A stretch of 53,340 nucleotides of DNA from an uncultured Spirochaetota bacterium (GCA_937873275.1 CALMRC010000128.1:1-53340); one strand, 5' to 3'. Shown: positions 32,484 through 42,143, counted from the stretch's first letter. Translations and numbers: made by a program. The notes: generated by a model not told the origin, from the sequence alone.

Positions 32484-35400
32484 GTGATCGACCGTCCGCC
32501 CCCCCGCATTCTGCTCGTCGAGGACGATCCCTACATCGCCGTTGCAGAAGCCGAGGCCCTCCGGTCCGCGGGCATGGAGGTGGAAGTCGCATCCGACGGG
32601 GAGGCGGCCGTGCGCGCGGCCGCGGCCGATCCGGGTCCCGACCTGGTGCTGCTGGACGTGGACCTGGGCCCGGGGATCGACGGTCCCGAGACGGCCCGAA
32701 GGATCCTGGCCACACGCCCTCTCCCGGTGGTATTCCTCTCCTCCCACACGGAACGGGAAATCCTGGATACCGTACGGGACATTCCCCGGTACGGATACGT
32801 GCCCAAGGACGCGGGCACGGAGGTGCTGACCTCCACCGTGGAAATGGCCCTCGAACTCTTCCGGACCCAGGAGCAATCCCGCAACAGCCGGGACCGTCTG
32901 GCCCTGACCCTGAACTCCATCGGGGACGCGGTGATCGCGACGGACGACGCGGGCCGCGTGGACCTGATGAATCCCGCCGCGGAATCCCTGACCGGCTGGT
33001 CCTTCGGGAAGGCCCGGGGACTCCCCCTCCGGAAGGTATTCCTGATCCTGGACCCCGAAACCCGTATGCCCCTGGAGGATCCCGCGGATCCGGGCCTCCG
33101 GGAGGGCCGCTTCCCGGGGCCCGGGAAGCACGCCGTGCTCGTCTCCCGGTGGGGACGGGAATACCACGTCTCAATGAACGCGGCGCCCATTCGGGACGGC
33201 CGCGGTACCGTCTCGGGGGTCATCGTGACCTTCGCGGACTTGAGCGCCTCCTACGCGGCCCAGGAGGCCCTGCGGAGGAGCGAGGCGGATTTCCGATCCT
33301 GGATGGACGCCGCGCCGGACGTGATCACCATCGTGGACTCCGAGTACCGGATCACCTACCTGAACCGGACGGCGCCGGGATTCTCCAAGGCGGAATTCTA
33401 CGGAAAGATCCTCCCGGACCTCCTGCCCGAGGAATTCCGGGACCGGGCCCGGAAGGCCCTGGACCTGGCTAGGGACCAGGGGACGCCCCAGGTCTACACG
33501 ACCGCCTTCCCGACCCGGGGGGAGACCCTCTGGTACGAGAACCGCGCCGCCGCCCGGGAGGGCAGCGGGGACATCGTGATCTTCTCCACGGACGTCACGG
33601 ACCGGAAGCGGGCCGAGGCGGCCCTGGCCCACGGCGACCACCTGCGCCGGGAGATCCTGGACAACGTGCCGGACGCCTTCTTCGCCCTGGACCGGGACCT
33701 CCGGGTCACCTACTTCAATCCCGCGGCCTCGGCGATCCTGGGGAAAACCCCCGAGGAAGTCCTGGGACGTCCCCTCTTCGACTGCTTCCCGGAAGCCCGG
33801 GGCTCCGTCTTCGAGACCAACTACCGCCGGGCCCTGGAAACCCGGGAACCCCTGTCCTTCGAGGCGAAGTTCGAGGTGGAACCCCTGGACAACTGGTACG
33901 ACGTCCGGGTCTACCCCAACGAGAGCGGAATCTCGGTGTTCTTCCACGTGACCACCGAGCGGAAGCGGGTGGAGGAGGAACTGGCCGCCAATCGGAGCCT
34001 CCTGGAAAGCGTACTTTCGGGCATGACCGAGGCCCTGTATTCCGTGGACGCCAAGACCTTCGAACTGCTCCTGGTCAACGACGCGGTCCGGACCATCTTC
34101 GGCCGGCCCAAGGAGGATTTCTACGCGGACCCGGGCCTCTACGCCCGGATGGTCCACCCGGAGGACCGGGACATCGTGGAACGGAGCGCCCGGGAGATCT
34201 TCGAGCGGGAGACCGGGGAATGGGTCTACCGGATCGTCCGGCCCGACGGGTCCGTCCGCCTCGTGTCGGACAGGGCCCGGTTGGTGCGGGACGCGGCGGG
34301 CCGGCCCCTCCGGATCGACTGCGTATTCCGGGACCTGACGGAGGGCCGGGACCTCCCGGATCTGTCCGCCTGGGGCGGACAGGAGCCCCCCGGGGAGAGT
34401 GTCCGACCCGATGTGTCCCAATTCGTATCCCTCCGGCTCCGGGCGGAAGCCCTCCTGGCTGAAGGCGCCCCTCTCCCCGGGGAATCCGGACCGGACCGGA
34501 CCGCGGAGCAGGACGTTCGGAAGCTCGTCCACGACCTCCGGGTGTACCAGATCGAGCTGGAGCTCCAGAACCAGGAGCTCAGGTCCGCCTTTGCCCGGCT
34601 GGAAGCGGCCCGGGACGAATATGCCCGCCTGTACGACGAGGCCCCGGTGGGGTACCTGACCCTGGACGACACGGGAGCCCTGATCCGGGCCAACCGGACC
34701 TTCCTGGCCATGCTGGGGGACTCCGCGGACATACGGCCCGGGACGATGTTCCCGGACCTCCTGGAGCCGGCGGACGCGGCGGTCTTCCGGGGCCGGTTCC
34801 GGGCCATCGCCCGAAATCCCGAGGGCAAGAGCCTGGACGTCCGGCTCCGGAACGGCGGGGGTTCCCGGGTTCTCCGGCTGGCCCTGCGCCGGGGGAACGA
34901 GAAGAACCGTCTTCTGGCGACCGCGGACGACATCACCGAGCAGGTGCGCGCCTATTCGTCCTTGAAGGACGCGGAAAACCTCTGGATCTCCACCTTCGAG
35001 GCCATGGGCGACGCGGTCTGGATCCTGGACCCCGACGGCCGCATCATCAAATCGAACACCGCCTCCCTGCGCCTGCTGGGCCTGCCGCCCGATCGCCTGT
35101 CGGGCTGCCGATGCCACGAGATCGTTCACGAGACGGACCGTCGCCCCGGGACCTGCCCGGTGCTCCGCATGCGGACCACGCTACGACGGGAGACCGAGGT
35201 CTTCCAGGTCCGGGGACGGTGGCTCGAAGCCTCCGCGGAGCCCCTCCGGGACGGAAACGGCAACGTCTCCGGGTGCGTCCATATCATCAAGGACATCACG
35301 GAGGCCAAGGAGGCCTCGGACCGGATCACCGCCCTGCTGGAGGAGAAGAAGCTGCTTCTCAAGGAAGTGCATCACAGGATCAAGAACAACATGTCCACCG

Positions 35401-35966
35401 TGGCCTCCCTGCTGTCCCTCCAGTCCTCCGGACAGGAGAACCCGGATGTCGCGGCCGCCCTGTCCTCCGCGGCCGGCCGGGTGCAGAGCATGATGGTGGT
35501 GTACGACCGCCTGTACCGATCCGAGGATTTCCGCTCGATCTCCGCCCGGTACTACCTGGACGAGCTGTTCCGGGAGATCTCCGCCCAGTTCGGCCCTCCC
35601 GGGAGGATCCGCATGGAGGGCACGTTCGAGGAGATCCTCCTGGATTCCGGCCTCCTGATCCCCGTCGGGATGGTCATGAACGAGCTCGTGACCAACGCCT
35701 TCAAGTACGCTTTTCCGAAGGGCCGGGCCGGCACGATCCGGGCCTCCCTGATCCGGGAGGGGGACGCGAACCTGGTCCTCACCGTGGAGGACGACGGCGT
35801 CGGCCTGCCCGGGAACTTCGAGATCGAATCGACCGGCGGTTTCGGGTTCCTCCTGGTCCGGGCCCTGGCCCAGCAGGTCCGGGGCCGGATCGATCTGGAA
35901 CGGGAGGGCGGGACGTCGTTTCGGTTACGGATACCCCGGGAGGGGAAGCAGGACTCCCCCGATTGA
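32484..35966 (+). CDS. Receiver-multi-PAS histidine kinase (HisKA_2 type)
   Basis: This 1160-residue soluble protein starts with a receiver (LLVEDDPYIAVAEAE, VLLDVDLGPGIDG, FLSSHTER, VPKDAG). About six PAS domains follow, starting near residues 135, 265, 385, 505, 710 and 830. Recognisable PAS or PAC pieces are TEVTFADL-type ends, SIGDAVIATDDAGRVDLMN, FALDRDLRVTYFNPAAS and SGCVHIIKDITEA. The C-terminal kinase core has LLLKEVHHRIKNNMSTVASL as H-box and NELVTNAFKYAFPKG and DDGVGLPG for ATP binding. Input is probably intracellular. It is separated from the preceding gene by 99 bases with a TATACT at 32403-32408, so it may have its own promoter. Confidence 0.9.
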   Translation: MIDRPPPRILLVEDDPYIAVAEAEALRSAGMEVEVASDGEAAVRAAAADPGPDLVLLDVDLGPGIDGPETARRILATRPLPVVFLSSHTEREILDTVRDIPRYGYVPKDAGTEVLTSTVEMALELFRTQEQSRNSRDRLALTLNSIGDAVIATDDAGRVDLMNPAAESLTGWSFGKARGLPLRKVFLILDPETRMPLEDPADPGLREGRFPGPGKHAVLVSRWGREYHVSMNAAPIRDGRGTVSGVIVTFADLSASYAAQEALRRSEADFRSWMDAAPDVITIVDSEYRITYLNRTAPGFSKAEFYGKILPDLLPEEFRDRARKALDLARDQGTPQVYTTAFPTRGETLWYENRAAAREGSGDIVIFSTDVTDRKRAEAALAHGDHLRREILDNVPDAFFALDRDLRVTYFNPAASAILGKTPEEVLGRPLFDCFPEARGSVFETNYRRALETREPLSFEAKFEVEPLDNWYDVRVYPNESGISVFFHVTTERKRVEEELAANRSLLESVLSGMTEALYSVDAKTFELLLVNDAVRTIFGRPKEDFYADPGLYARMVHPEDRDIVERSAREIFERETGEWVYRIVRPDGSVRLVSDRARLVRDAAGRPLRIDCVFRDLTEGRDLPDLSAWGGQEPPGESVRPDVSQFVSLRLRAEALLAEGAPLPGESGPDRTAEQDVRKLVHDLRVYQIELELQNQELRSAFARLEAARDEYARLYDEAPVGYLTLDDTGALIRANRTFLAMLGDSADIRPGTMFPDLLEPADAAVFRGRFRAIARNPEGKSLDVRLRNGGGSRVLRLALRRGNEKNRLLATADDITEQVRAYSSLKDAENLWISTFEAMGDAVWILDPDGRIIKSNTASLRLLGLPPDRLSGCRCHEIVHETDRRPGTCPVLRMRTTLRRETEVFQVRGRWLEASAEPLRDGNGNVSGCVHIIKDITEAKEASDRITALLEEKKLLLKEVHHRIKNNMSTVASLLSLQSSGQENPDVAAALSSAAGRVQSMMVVYDRLYRSEDFRSISARYYLDELFREISAQFGPPGRIRMEGTFEEILLDSGLLIPVGMVMNELVTNAFKYAFPKGRAGTIRASLIREGDANLVLTVEDDGVGLPGNFEIESTGGFGFLLVRALAQQVRGRIDLEREGGTSFRLRIPREGKQDSPD

Positions 35967-36040
35967 CCCCCGCCGCATCCGAGTCGGGCCGCAACCGACG
36001 GGGCGCGGGTACTCGTTCCGATGGAGGAGTATTTTTGTTG

Positions 36041-36068
36041 TTGTCAAATTCCTTAATTGCTTTATTAT
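36041..36068 (+). promoter_or_regulatory. Promoter of the ArsR-type gene, probably leaderless
   Basis: TTGTCA (36041-36046), a 16-base spacer and TATTAT (36063-36068) are followed by ATG only six bases later at 36075. There is no Shine-Dalgarno before that ATG. Another GGAGGAG at 36023-36029 is too far upstream to serve either start codon. Confidence 0.55.
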
Positions 36069-36074
36069 GGAATA

Positions 36075-37115
36075 ATGCCGATAACCCCCGAATCCATACA
36101 GGACCCCGTGGTGGAGGTCCGATTCTCCTATACCGCCGAGCTGATCCTGGCTTCCACCCTGGTCACGGGCCGCCCCGCCTCGGTCACGGGCTTCGATGAG
36201 GAATGGCGCAGAGCCCAGGAAGCCTCCCTGCCCGAATCCGCCCGGAGGTTCATCGAACGAACCCGGGATTTCTCCTGCCCCACCCTGTCCTTCATCGATT
36301 TCGTGGCCCGAACCCGGGAGTTCGACGACCCGGACCGCCTGTTCGAGGGGGTCCGGAGTCTTCCGATCAAGCGGTTTCTCGCGATCCTGCTGAACGAGGA
36401 CCTCCCGGACCCGGCCCTGGACGAGTGCCTGGCCGAGCCGCGCCGGGCCGCCTATCATCGATCCCGGCTCTCCTTCTTTTCCCGCATGCCGGAGCACGAC
36501 CTCGTCGCCCTCTTCGCCGACCCGGAAGCCTTCCGGCGGGAACTGATCGGGTACGTGGCCGCCAACCGCACCGAGGCCCTCGAAAGCCGCCTCCGGGATC
36601 TGGCCCCGGCCTACGCCGGTAGGATCGAGTCCCTCCGGACCCGCCTGGGTTCGGCCTCGCCCCTGGAGGTCGTCACGGAGATCAAGAAAAACCCGCCCTC
36701 CCGGAAGGACTACACCCGGTTCACCTTCCTCCCCTCCCACTTCGAGGGCTACATGAACATCTCCTGCGAGGAAGAGGACCGGTACCTCCTCCTGTTCAGC
36801 ATCGTCCCCTCGCCTTCCCCGAGCGACGCGGAGGCCGCCCGCCTGTCCGAGCAGCTCCGAACCCTGGCCGACCGCAGCCGGATCGAGATCCTGCGCCTCC
36901 TGTCCGTCTCGCCGAGCTACGGCAAGGAGATCTCCGCCCGTCTGGGGCTGACCACGGCCACCGTTTCCCGGCACCTCGATCAGCTCAAGAAGGCGGGACT
37001 GGTGATCGAGGAGCCCGCGGATTCCCAAAACGTGAAGATCCTCCGGGTCGACCGAGCCGGGATCGAACATCTCCTGGACGGGACCCGGAAGTTCCTGTTC
37101 AACCCCACCCCCTGA
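36075..37115 (+). CDS. ArsR-type winged-helix transcriptional regulator with large N-terminal domain
   Basis: The 346-residue protein ends in an ArsR winged helix (about 260-335): LRTLADRSRIEILRLLS, the recognition region LGLTTATVSRHLDQLKKAG and LRVDRAGIEHL. The N-terminal 250 residues are mostly helical and resemble the ligand-binding part of large ArsR proteins (DUF5937-like), but no ligand can be named. The ATG at 36075 is chosen over 36057 because it is the one directly behind a good -10 element. It stands before the amino-sugar genes and may regulate them. Confidence 0.8.
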   Translation: MPITPESIQDPVVEVRFSYTAELILASTLVTGRPASVTGFDEEWRRAQEASLPESARRFIERTRDFSCPTLSFIDFVARTREFDDPDRLFEGVRSLPIKRFLAILLNEDLPDPALDECLAEPRRAAYHRSRLSFFSRMPEHDLVALFADPEAFRRELIGYVAANRTEALESRLRDLAPAYAGRIESLRTRLGSASPLEVVTEIKKNPPSRKDYTRFTFLPSHFEGYMNISCEEEDRYLLLFSIVPSPSPSDAEAARLSEQLRTLADRSRIEILRLLSVSPSYGKEISARLGLTTATVSRHLDQLKKAGLVIEEPADSQNVKILRVDRAGIEHLLDGTRKFLFNPTP

Positions 37116-37183
37116 GATGGAACGTCACTCCGCATAGCCCGCCGGTATCGTCCTGTCCGGCGTGGAAATTCTCCGGAAGACCC

Positions 37184-37222
37184 TTGACTTTAATGCTGAA
37201 ATTGTGTATCGTATTTACGTAA
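37184..37222 (+). promoter_or_regulatory. Promoter and palindrome before a small gene
   Basis: TTGACT (37184-37189), a 17-base spacer and TATCGT (37207-37212) form a good promoter. The 8-bp palindrome ttacgtaa (37215-37222) covers the expected start of transcription and could be an operator, possibly for the upstream ArsR-type regulator. Confidence 0.55.
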
Positions 37223-37251
37223 TCAGCTAACTGCACATATAAGGAGATCCC

Positions 37252-37443
37252 ATGTACAAGCTCCATCAAATCTTCGCCGTCATGCTCACCGGCCACGATC
37301 CCAGCCTCGGCCCCTCGGGGAATCCCGGAGCGGAACCGGACGCGCCGGCCCGGACCGGCCGCCGGTTCGACGGGGACATGCCGGAGAACTTCGGCCATTC
37401 CCGGGAAGGCTGGCTCCAGCCCTGGACCAACGGGCCCTTCTGA
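37252..37443 (+). CDS. Small protein of unknown function (63 aa)
   Basis: The ORF has its own promoter and the ribosome-binding site AAGGAG five bases before its ATG, so I regard it as a real small gene. The N-terminus MYKLHQIFAVMLTG is the only hydrophobic part; the rest is rich in Pro, Gly and charged residues and ends GWLQPWTNGPF with two tryptophans. No signal peptide, transmembrane helix or family is recognised. It could be a leader peptide, but no attenuator is seen before the next gene. Confidence 0.5.
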   Translation: MYKLHQIFAVMLTGHDPSLGPSGNPGAEPDAPARTGRRFDGDMPENFGHSREGWLQPWTNGPF

Positions 37444-37503
37444 GGGGCACGAAGCCGGACCGCCCGGGATCCCCCGCCGGCCCGGCCCTCCCGAACCTTT
37501 TCC

Positions 37504-37549
37504 TTGACATCTCCTCCCGTACGTGCATTATTTTCCAGATGAAAGTAAT
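37504..37549 (+). promoter_or_regulatory. Promoter and inverted-repeat operator of the amino-sugar genes
   Basis: A consensus TTGACA (37504-37509) with a 16-base spacer to CATTAT (37526-37531) gives the likely start for the binding-protein gene, leaving a leader of about 145 bases. An inverted repeat attattttcc-aga-tgaaagtaat (37527-37549, eight of ten pairs) overlaps the -10 and start. Its A/T arms resemble sugar-repressor sites. The leader otherwise shows no clear structure. Confidence 0.55.
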
Positions 37550-37682
37550 ATTCCGGACTTCGGTTCGACCGGATCGTTGACCGGACCGGAAGGATCCGCG
37601 AGAATACTCACTGGATCCGAACCGCCGCTCCCGCGGACGATCCGTCGGACCGGAGGCGGCAGAGTCTTACAGGAGGCGACGC

Positions 37683-38939
37683 ATGGAAATCAGGAAGTTG
37701 TCCCGAGTCACGGCCTTGGCCTTGACGATCCTGCTGGTGCTTCCCCTGGGGACCTGGGCCCAGGGCAAGGAAATCGTCCTCAAGTGGCCGTCCATCTGGG
37801 TGGGCAAGGACTCCAAGGCCCCCGCGATCGCCCAGATCGTGGAGAATTTCAACAAGGCCAACGCCGGCAAGATCCGGGTGGAGATCGAGCCCCAGCCGGA
37901 TTACAACGCCTATGAGCAGAAGGTCCGGACCTCCCTGGCGGCCCGTCAGGTCCCCGGGGACATATTCACCTTCAACCTGAACGCCACCACCCGGGAGTTC
38001 TACAGCTCCCCGCTCCTGATGGATTTCACGAAATACCTGACCGGGGATTGGAAGGCTTCCTTCGACCCCGGTTCCGTCGCCCAGTCCACGGTGAACAAGA
38101 AGCTCAAGTCCCTGCCCTTCGAAACGGCCATCCTCCCCATCTGGTACAACACGGATCTCCTGAAGAAGGCCGGCGTAACCAGCATTCCCGGGACCCTTCC
38201 CGAATTCTGGGCCGCCATGGACAAGCTCAAGGCCGCCGGGATCACCCCGATGAGCCAGATGAGCGGCGACACCAACGCCTGGACCTCCATGCTCTGGTTC
38301 TCCCACCTGGCGGTGTCCCAGGGCGGCCCCAACGTCTGGGACAAGCCCTTCACGGACAAGGTCTTCGTGGAGTCCGCCAAGATCCTCAAGCGGATGTTCG
38401 TGGAGTACTCCACCCCGGACGCCGTGGGCGCGGGCGCCGGCGTCTCCGGAGGCCACTTCCTGGCCGGCCGCACCGCCGTGTTCTCCAACGGCCCCTGGTA
38501 CGCGGGCCGGGCGGACCTCCGTGCCACCCCCTTCTTCAACAGCATCGTCGTGGCGCCGGCCCCCGTGATCGGCCCCAACCGCAACATGATGATCAGCATC
38601 CTCCAGTCCAACATCGCCGCCGGGGAGACCAAGGACTCCGCCCGCCGGGAGGCCATCCTCGCCTTCCTCAAGTATCTGACCAGCCGGGAAAACATCTCCC
38701 TCCTGCAGTCCACCTCCGGGGCCATGTTCGCCATCGACTCCGGGTTCATCCCCCTGGATCCCCTGCAGAAGCAGTTCTACGACCTGGCCGCCAAGTCGAA
38801 GATCACCTCCCACCACCTCCAGGCGGCGTACGGAGCCGAGGCGACCCTCGAGTTCGCCCAGCAGCTCGGCGCCCTGGTTCTCGGCAAGATCACCCCCGAG
38901 GAGTTCTGCGCCCTCGTGGAGAAGAAGATCGACCGCTGA
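37683..38939 (+). CDS. Extracellular sugar-binding protein (ABC family 1)
   Basis: The 418-residue protein has a signal peptide (positively charged start, ALALTILLVLPLGTWA, cleavage near residue 26) and a family-1 solute-binding fold: PAIAQIVENFNKANAGKIRVEI, LPFETAILPIWYNTDLLKKAG, then GPWYAG. It should bind an oligosaccharide or amino sugar in the periplasm. AGGAGG precedes the ATG. No ABC permease genes adjoin it, so it must share a permease encoded elsewhere. The nagA and nagB neighbours suggest a GlcNAc-containing ligand. Confidence 0.9.
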   Translation: MEIRKLSRVTALALTILLVLPLGTWAQGKEIVLKWPSIWVGKDSKAPAIAQIVENFNKANAGKIRVEIEPQPDYNAYEQKVRTSLAARQVPGDIFTFNLNATTREFYSSPLLMDFTKYLTGDWKASFDPGSVAQSTVNKKLKSLPFETAILPIWYNTDLLKKAGVTSIPGTLPEFWAAMDKLKAAGITPMSQMSGDTNAWTSMLWFSHLAVSQGGPNVWDKPFTDKVFVESAKILKRMFVEYSTPDAVGAGAGVSGGHFLAGRTAVFSNGPWYAGRADLRATPFFNSIVVAPAPVIGPNRNMMISILQSNIAAGETKDSARREAILAFLKYLTSRENISLLQSTSGAMFAIDSGFIPLDPLQKQFYDLAAKSKITSHHLQAAYGAEATLEFAQQLGALVLGKITPEEFCALVEKKIDR

Positions 38940-39060
38940 TTCCGGATCGGCCGGACGTCCCGCGGCGCGGCCCGCGGGCGCCCGGATCCCGGATTCTCCG
39001 CATCCCCAGGGCGGGCGCCCTCCCCGAGAGGACGTCCGCCCGCACCCGAGGCGGGTTCCC

Positions 39061-40227
39061 ATGACACGCGCAACCATCGCCAATGCCCGCATCCTCGAGG
39101 GAGAGACCGGACCCGGTATTCTCCGGGACCTCCTGCTCGGGGAGGGCCGGATCCTCCGGATCTCCCCGGCGGGCTCCCGGGCCCCGGAAGGAGAGATGCT
39201 CGACGCGGCCGGGGCCCGGGCCGCCCCGGGCTACGTGGACATCCACACCCACGGCGGGGCCGGTGCCGACCTGATGGACGCCGACGGCGAAGGCCTGGGG
39301 CGGATCGCCCGCTTCCACCTCTCCAACGGAACGACCACCATCCTGGCCACGACCCTGACGGCCCCCCTGGACCGGATCCGGGCTGCCCTGGACACGGTCC
39401 GCGCCTACCGGGGCGGCGGGGCCCGGATCGCCGGGGTCCACATGGAGGGCCCTTTCCTCTCTCCGGCCAACGCGGGGGCCCAGGAAAAACGGTTCCTCCG
39501 GGCGCCGGACGCCGAGGCCCGGGACTTCGTCGCGGCCAACGCGGACATACTTCGGCGCGTGACGATCGCCCCGGAGCTCCCGGGAGCCCTGGAGCTGATC
39601 GCGGAATGCGCCGCCCGGGGCATCGGGGTATCCGCGGGACACGACGCGTCCGTGGACGACGAGATATCGGCCGCGGTCGACAAGGGACTCTCCTGCGTGA
39701 CCCACATCTACTGCTGTTCCTCCACCATCTCCCGCAGGACGGGCCCCCGGAAGCACCTGGGGCTCACGGAAATCGGCATGGCCGACCCCCGGCTGGCGGT
39801 GGAGGTCATCGCGGACGGCCGCCACGTGCCGGACGCGCTCTTCCGCCTGATCCTGAAGGCGAAGGGTCGGGACGCGGTCTGCCTGGTATCCGACAGCATC
39901 CGGGTCGCCGGAATGCCCGACGGGGAATACCGCCTGGGGGACCCGGGCACGGAGGTCCGGGTCCGCAAGGACGGGGACGAGGCCTCCGTTCCGGACCTGG
40001 GGGTCTACGCGGGCAGCGTGATGCCCCTGGGTGCCATGGTCCGGAGGCTCGTCGCGGGGGGCGCCGCCTCCCTGGAGGACGCGGTCCACATGGCCGCGGC
40101 CGTGCCCGCCCGGCTGGCGGGGCTCTCCGACCGGGGCCGCATCGCCGAAGGAACGCTCGCGGACATCAATCTGCTCGCGGAGGACGGGTCCGTGCTCCGG
40201 ACCTTCCTGGGAGGACGGATCGCATGA
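39061..40227 (+). CDS. nagA: N-acetylglucosamine-6-phosphate deacetylase
   Basis: The 388-residue amidohydrolase converts GlcNAc-6-phosphate to glucosamine-6-phosphate. It shows the HxH-type motif DIHTHGGAGADLMD, GVHMEGPFLSPANAGAQ, the metal ligands in VSAGHDAS and VTHIYCCSS, and the catalytic Asp in LVSDSIRVAGMPDGEY. Length is normal for NagA. It overlaps nagB by four bases. In typical NagA the segment after VTHL is FNAM, and here it is YCCSS, so the active-site loop differs. Confidence 0.9.
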   Translation: MTRATIANARILEGETGPGILRDLLLGEGRILRISPAGSRAPEGEMLDAAGARAAPGYVDIHTHGGAGADLMDADGEGLGRIARFHLSNGTTTILATTLTAPLDRIRAALDTVRAYRGGGARIAGVHMEGPFLSPANAGAQEKRFLRAPDAEARDFVAANADILRRVTIAPELPGALELIAECAARGIGVSAGHDASVDDEISAAVDKGLSCVTHIYCCSSTISRRTGPRKHLGLTEIGMADPRLAVEVIADGRHVPDALFRLILKAKGRDAVCLVSDSIRVAGMPDGEYRLGDPGTEVRVRKDGDEASVPDLGVYAGSVMPLGAMVRRLVAGGAASLEDAVHMAAAVPARLAGLSDRGRIAEGTLADINLLAEDGSVLRTFLGGRIA

Positions 40228-41060
40228 ACTGGATGGAGATTCCCCCGGAACGCCTGGGCGAAGGAAGCCCGATCCGGGTCGAGATCGTGGACACAGAGTA
40301 CGACCTCTACTGGGAGATCGCCTTCGACATGGCCGAACGGATCCGGGCCGCCGCCCGGGAAGGCCGACCCTGCCTCTTCATCGTGCCCGTGGGGCCCGTG
40401 GGGCAGTATCGACGCCTTGCCTCCCTATGCAACCGGGAACGGTTGGACCTGCGGCATGTACACCTCCTCAACATGGACGAGTACCTGGACGATCGGGACC
40501 GTTTTCTCGGGCGGGACGACCCCCTGTCCTTCCGGGGCTTCATGGACCGGGAGTTCTACGGGCTCCTGGACCCCGCCCTCGCCCCGCCGCCGGAGAACCG
40601 GGTTTTCCCGGAGCCCGGCCGGGAGGACGAGGTCGCGCGGCTCATCGAGCGGCTGGGCGGGGTGGACACATCCTACGGGGGCGTGGGCATCAACGGCCAC
40701 ATCGCCTTCAACGAGCCCCCCGAGCCCGGCGAGGATCCCTCGGTCGAGGAGTTCGCCGCCCTTCCCACCCGCCGCCTCTCCCTGACCCGGGAATCCCGGA
40801 CCATCAACTCCGTCACCGCCGCGGGGGGCTGCATCGACCGCATCCCCCGTCGCTGCGTCACCGTGGGCATGCGGGAGATCCTGGGGGCGCGCCGTCTCCG
40901 GTTCTACATGAACCGGGAGTGGCAGAAAGGGATCGTCCGCAAGCTCCTTCACGGGGGCGTCACGCCCCGGGTCCCCGCCTCCCTCCTGGCCCTGCACCCG
41001 GACGCGAAGCTGACCATCACCCGGACCGTCGCCGAGCCTCCCCTGGGCCGGCTGCGCTAG
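40224..41060 (+). CDS. nagB: Glucosamine-6-phosphate deaminase
   Basis: Start at 40224 overlaps the nagA stop, giving 278 residues, the usual NagB size. Motifs are VPVGPVGQYRRLA, LNMDEYL with the catalytic Asp, GVGINGHIAFNEPPEP and ITRTVAEPPL near the end. It turns glucosamine-6-phosphate into fructose-6-phosphate and ammonia, the step after NagA. The phosphate-binding loop reads VGPVG where SGGTP-like loops are more usual, so a related sugar phosphate is possible. Confidence 0.85.
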   Translation: MNWMEIPPERLGEGSPIRVEIVDTEYDLYWEIAFDMAERIRAAAREGRPCLFIVPVGPVGQYRRLASLCNRERLDLRHVHLLNMDEYLDDRDRFLGRDDPLSFRGFMDREFYGLLDPALAPPPENRVFPEPGREDEVARLIERLGGVDTSYGGVGINGHIAFNEPPEPGEDPSVEEFAALPTRRLSLTRESRTINSVTAAGGCIDRIPRRCVTVGMREILGARRLRFYMNREWQKGIVRKLLHGGVTPRVPASLLALHPDAKLTITRTVAEPPLGRLR

Positions 41061-41069
41061 GAGCCGCCC

Positions 41070-42143
41070 ATGGAACCGATCCGCGTCGGGATCATCGGCT
41101 TCGGGATGATGGGCCGCATGCAGGCCCTCGGCTGCTTCGGCGCCCTGGCCGACGAGTTCCGCCTGGCCGCGGTCTGCGACGACCACCCTCCCCACCTGGC
41201 CTCCGCCCGGGAACTCTTCGGCCCGGATGTCCGGTACTACGCGGACTACCGGCGGATGCTGGACGAGTGCGACTTCGACCTCGCCGCCGTGGTCACCCCG
41301 GACTTCCTCCACGAGGAGATGGCGACGGCCTGCCTGCGAGCCGGACGGCACCTGCGCTTGGAGAAGCCCATGGCCCTGGATCCCGGGGGCTGCGCCCGGG
41401 TGATCGAGTCGGCCGGCAAGGCCGGGAAGGTCGTCCAGATCGGATTGGAACTCCGGTACGCCGAGCTGGTCGGCCGGATGCGGGAACGCCGGGAGGTCCT
41501 GGGCCGCTTGAAGATGCTCTGGTGCCACGAGTTCCGGCACCCCTTCCTGCCCAAGCCCGGGAGCGTTCCCGACTGGATCGTCCGGCGGGAGTACTCCGGC
41601 GGCACCCTGATCGAGAAGTGCTGCCACCACTTCGACTTGTTCAACGACTTCGCCGGGGCCCGACCCGTCTCCGTGTACGCCTCCGGGGACAACGAGGTCC
41701 AGTACCCGCACACCGACGTCCTGGACAACGCCTTCGCGACCGTGGAATACGAGAACGGCGTGCGGGCGAACCTGTCCCTGTGCATGTTCGCCCCCCCCGC
41801 GGAGGGGCGCCCGGGGCTTTCCACCCTGGACTTCGGTCTCCTGGGGGACTCGGGGCGGATGGAGATGAGGAGCGACGAGCTCTCCGTCTGGGACCGTCGC
41901 CGCATCGGGGTCGAGCGGTTCCGGCACGAGCGGGTCGACCTCGTGGGGCACGACGACGAGATCGTGCCCTCCCTGCGGGACCTGGCCCGGTGCGTCCGGG
42001 AGGGCGGAAGCCCGGACGCCGACCTCCGGGCGGGACTTTCCAGCGTGATGACCGCCTGGGCCGCGGAGGAGTCCGTCCGGCTGCGCCGCCCCGTGACGAT
42101 GCGGGAGGTGGAGGAACGCTTCGGGGTGGAGTACCCGACGTAG
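41070..42143 (+). CDS. Gfo/Idh/MocA family oxidoreductase
   Basis: The 357-residue protein has an N-terminal dinucleotide-binding fold (VGIIGFGMMGRMQALG), the conserved LEKPMALDP strand at about 92-100, and a C-terminal substrate domain with EKCCHHFDLFNDFAG. Such enzymes oxidise or reduce sugars and inositols with NAD(P). It follows nagB after nine bases, so it is probably in the same operon and acts on a related sugar. The substrate cannot be predicted. Confidence 0.88.
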   Translation: MEPIRVGIIGFGMMGRMQALGCFGALADEFRLAAVCDDHPPHLASARELFGPDVRYYADYRRMLDECDFDLAAVVTPDFLHEEMATACLRAGRHLRLEKPMALDPGGCARVIESAGKAGKVVQIGLELRYAELVGRMRERREVLGRLKMLWCHEFRHPFLPKPGSVPDWIVRREYSGGTLIEKCCHHFDLFNDFAGARPVSVYASGDNEVQYPHTDVLDNAFATVEYENGVRANLSLCMFAPPAEGRPGLSTLDFGLLGDSGRMEMRSDELSVWDRRRIGVERFRHERVDLVGHDDEIVPSLRDLARCVREGGSPDADLRAGLSSVMTAWAAEESVRLRRPVTMREVEERFGVEYPT

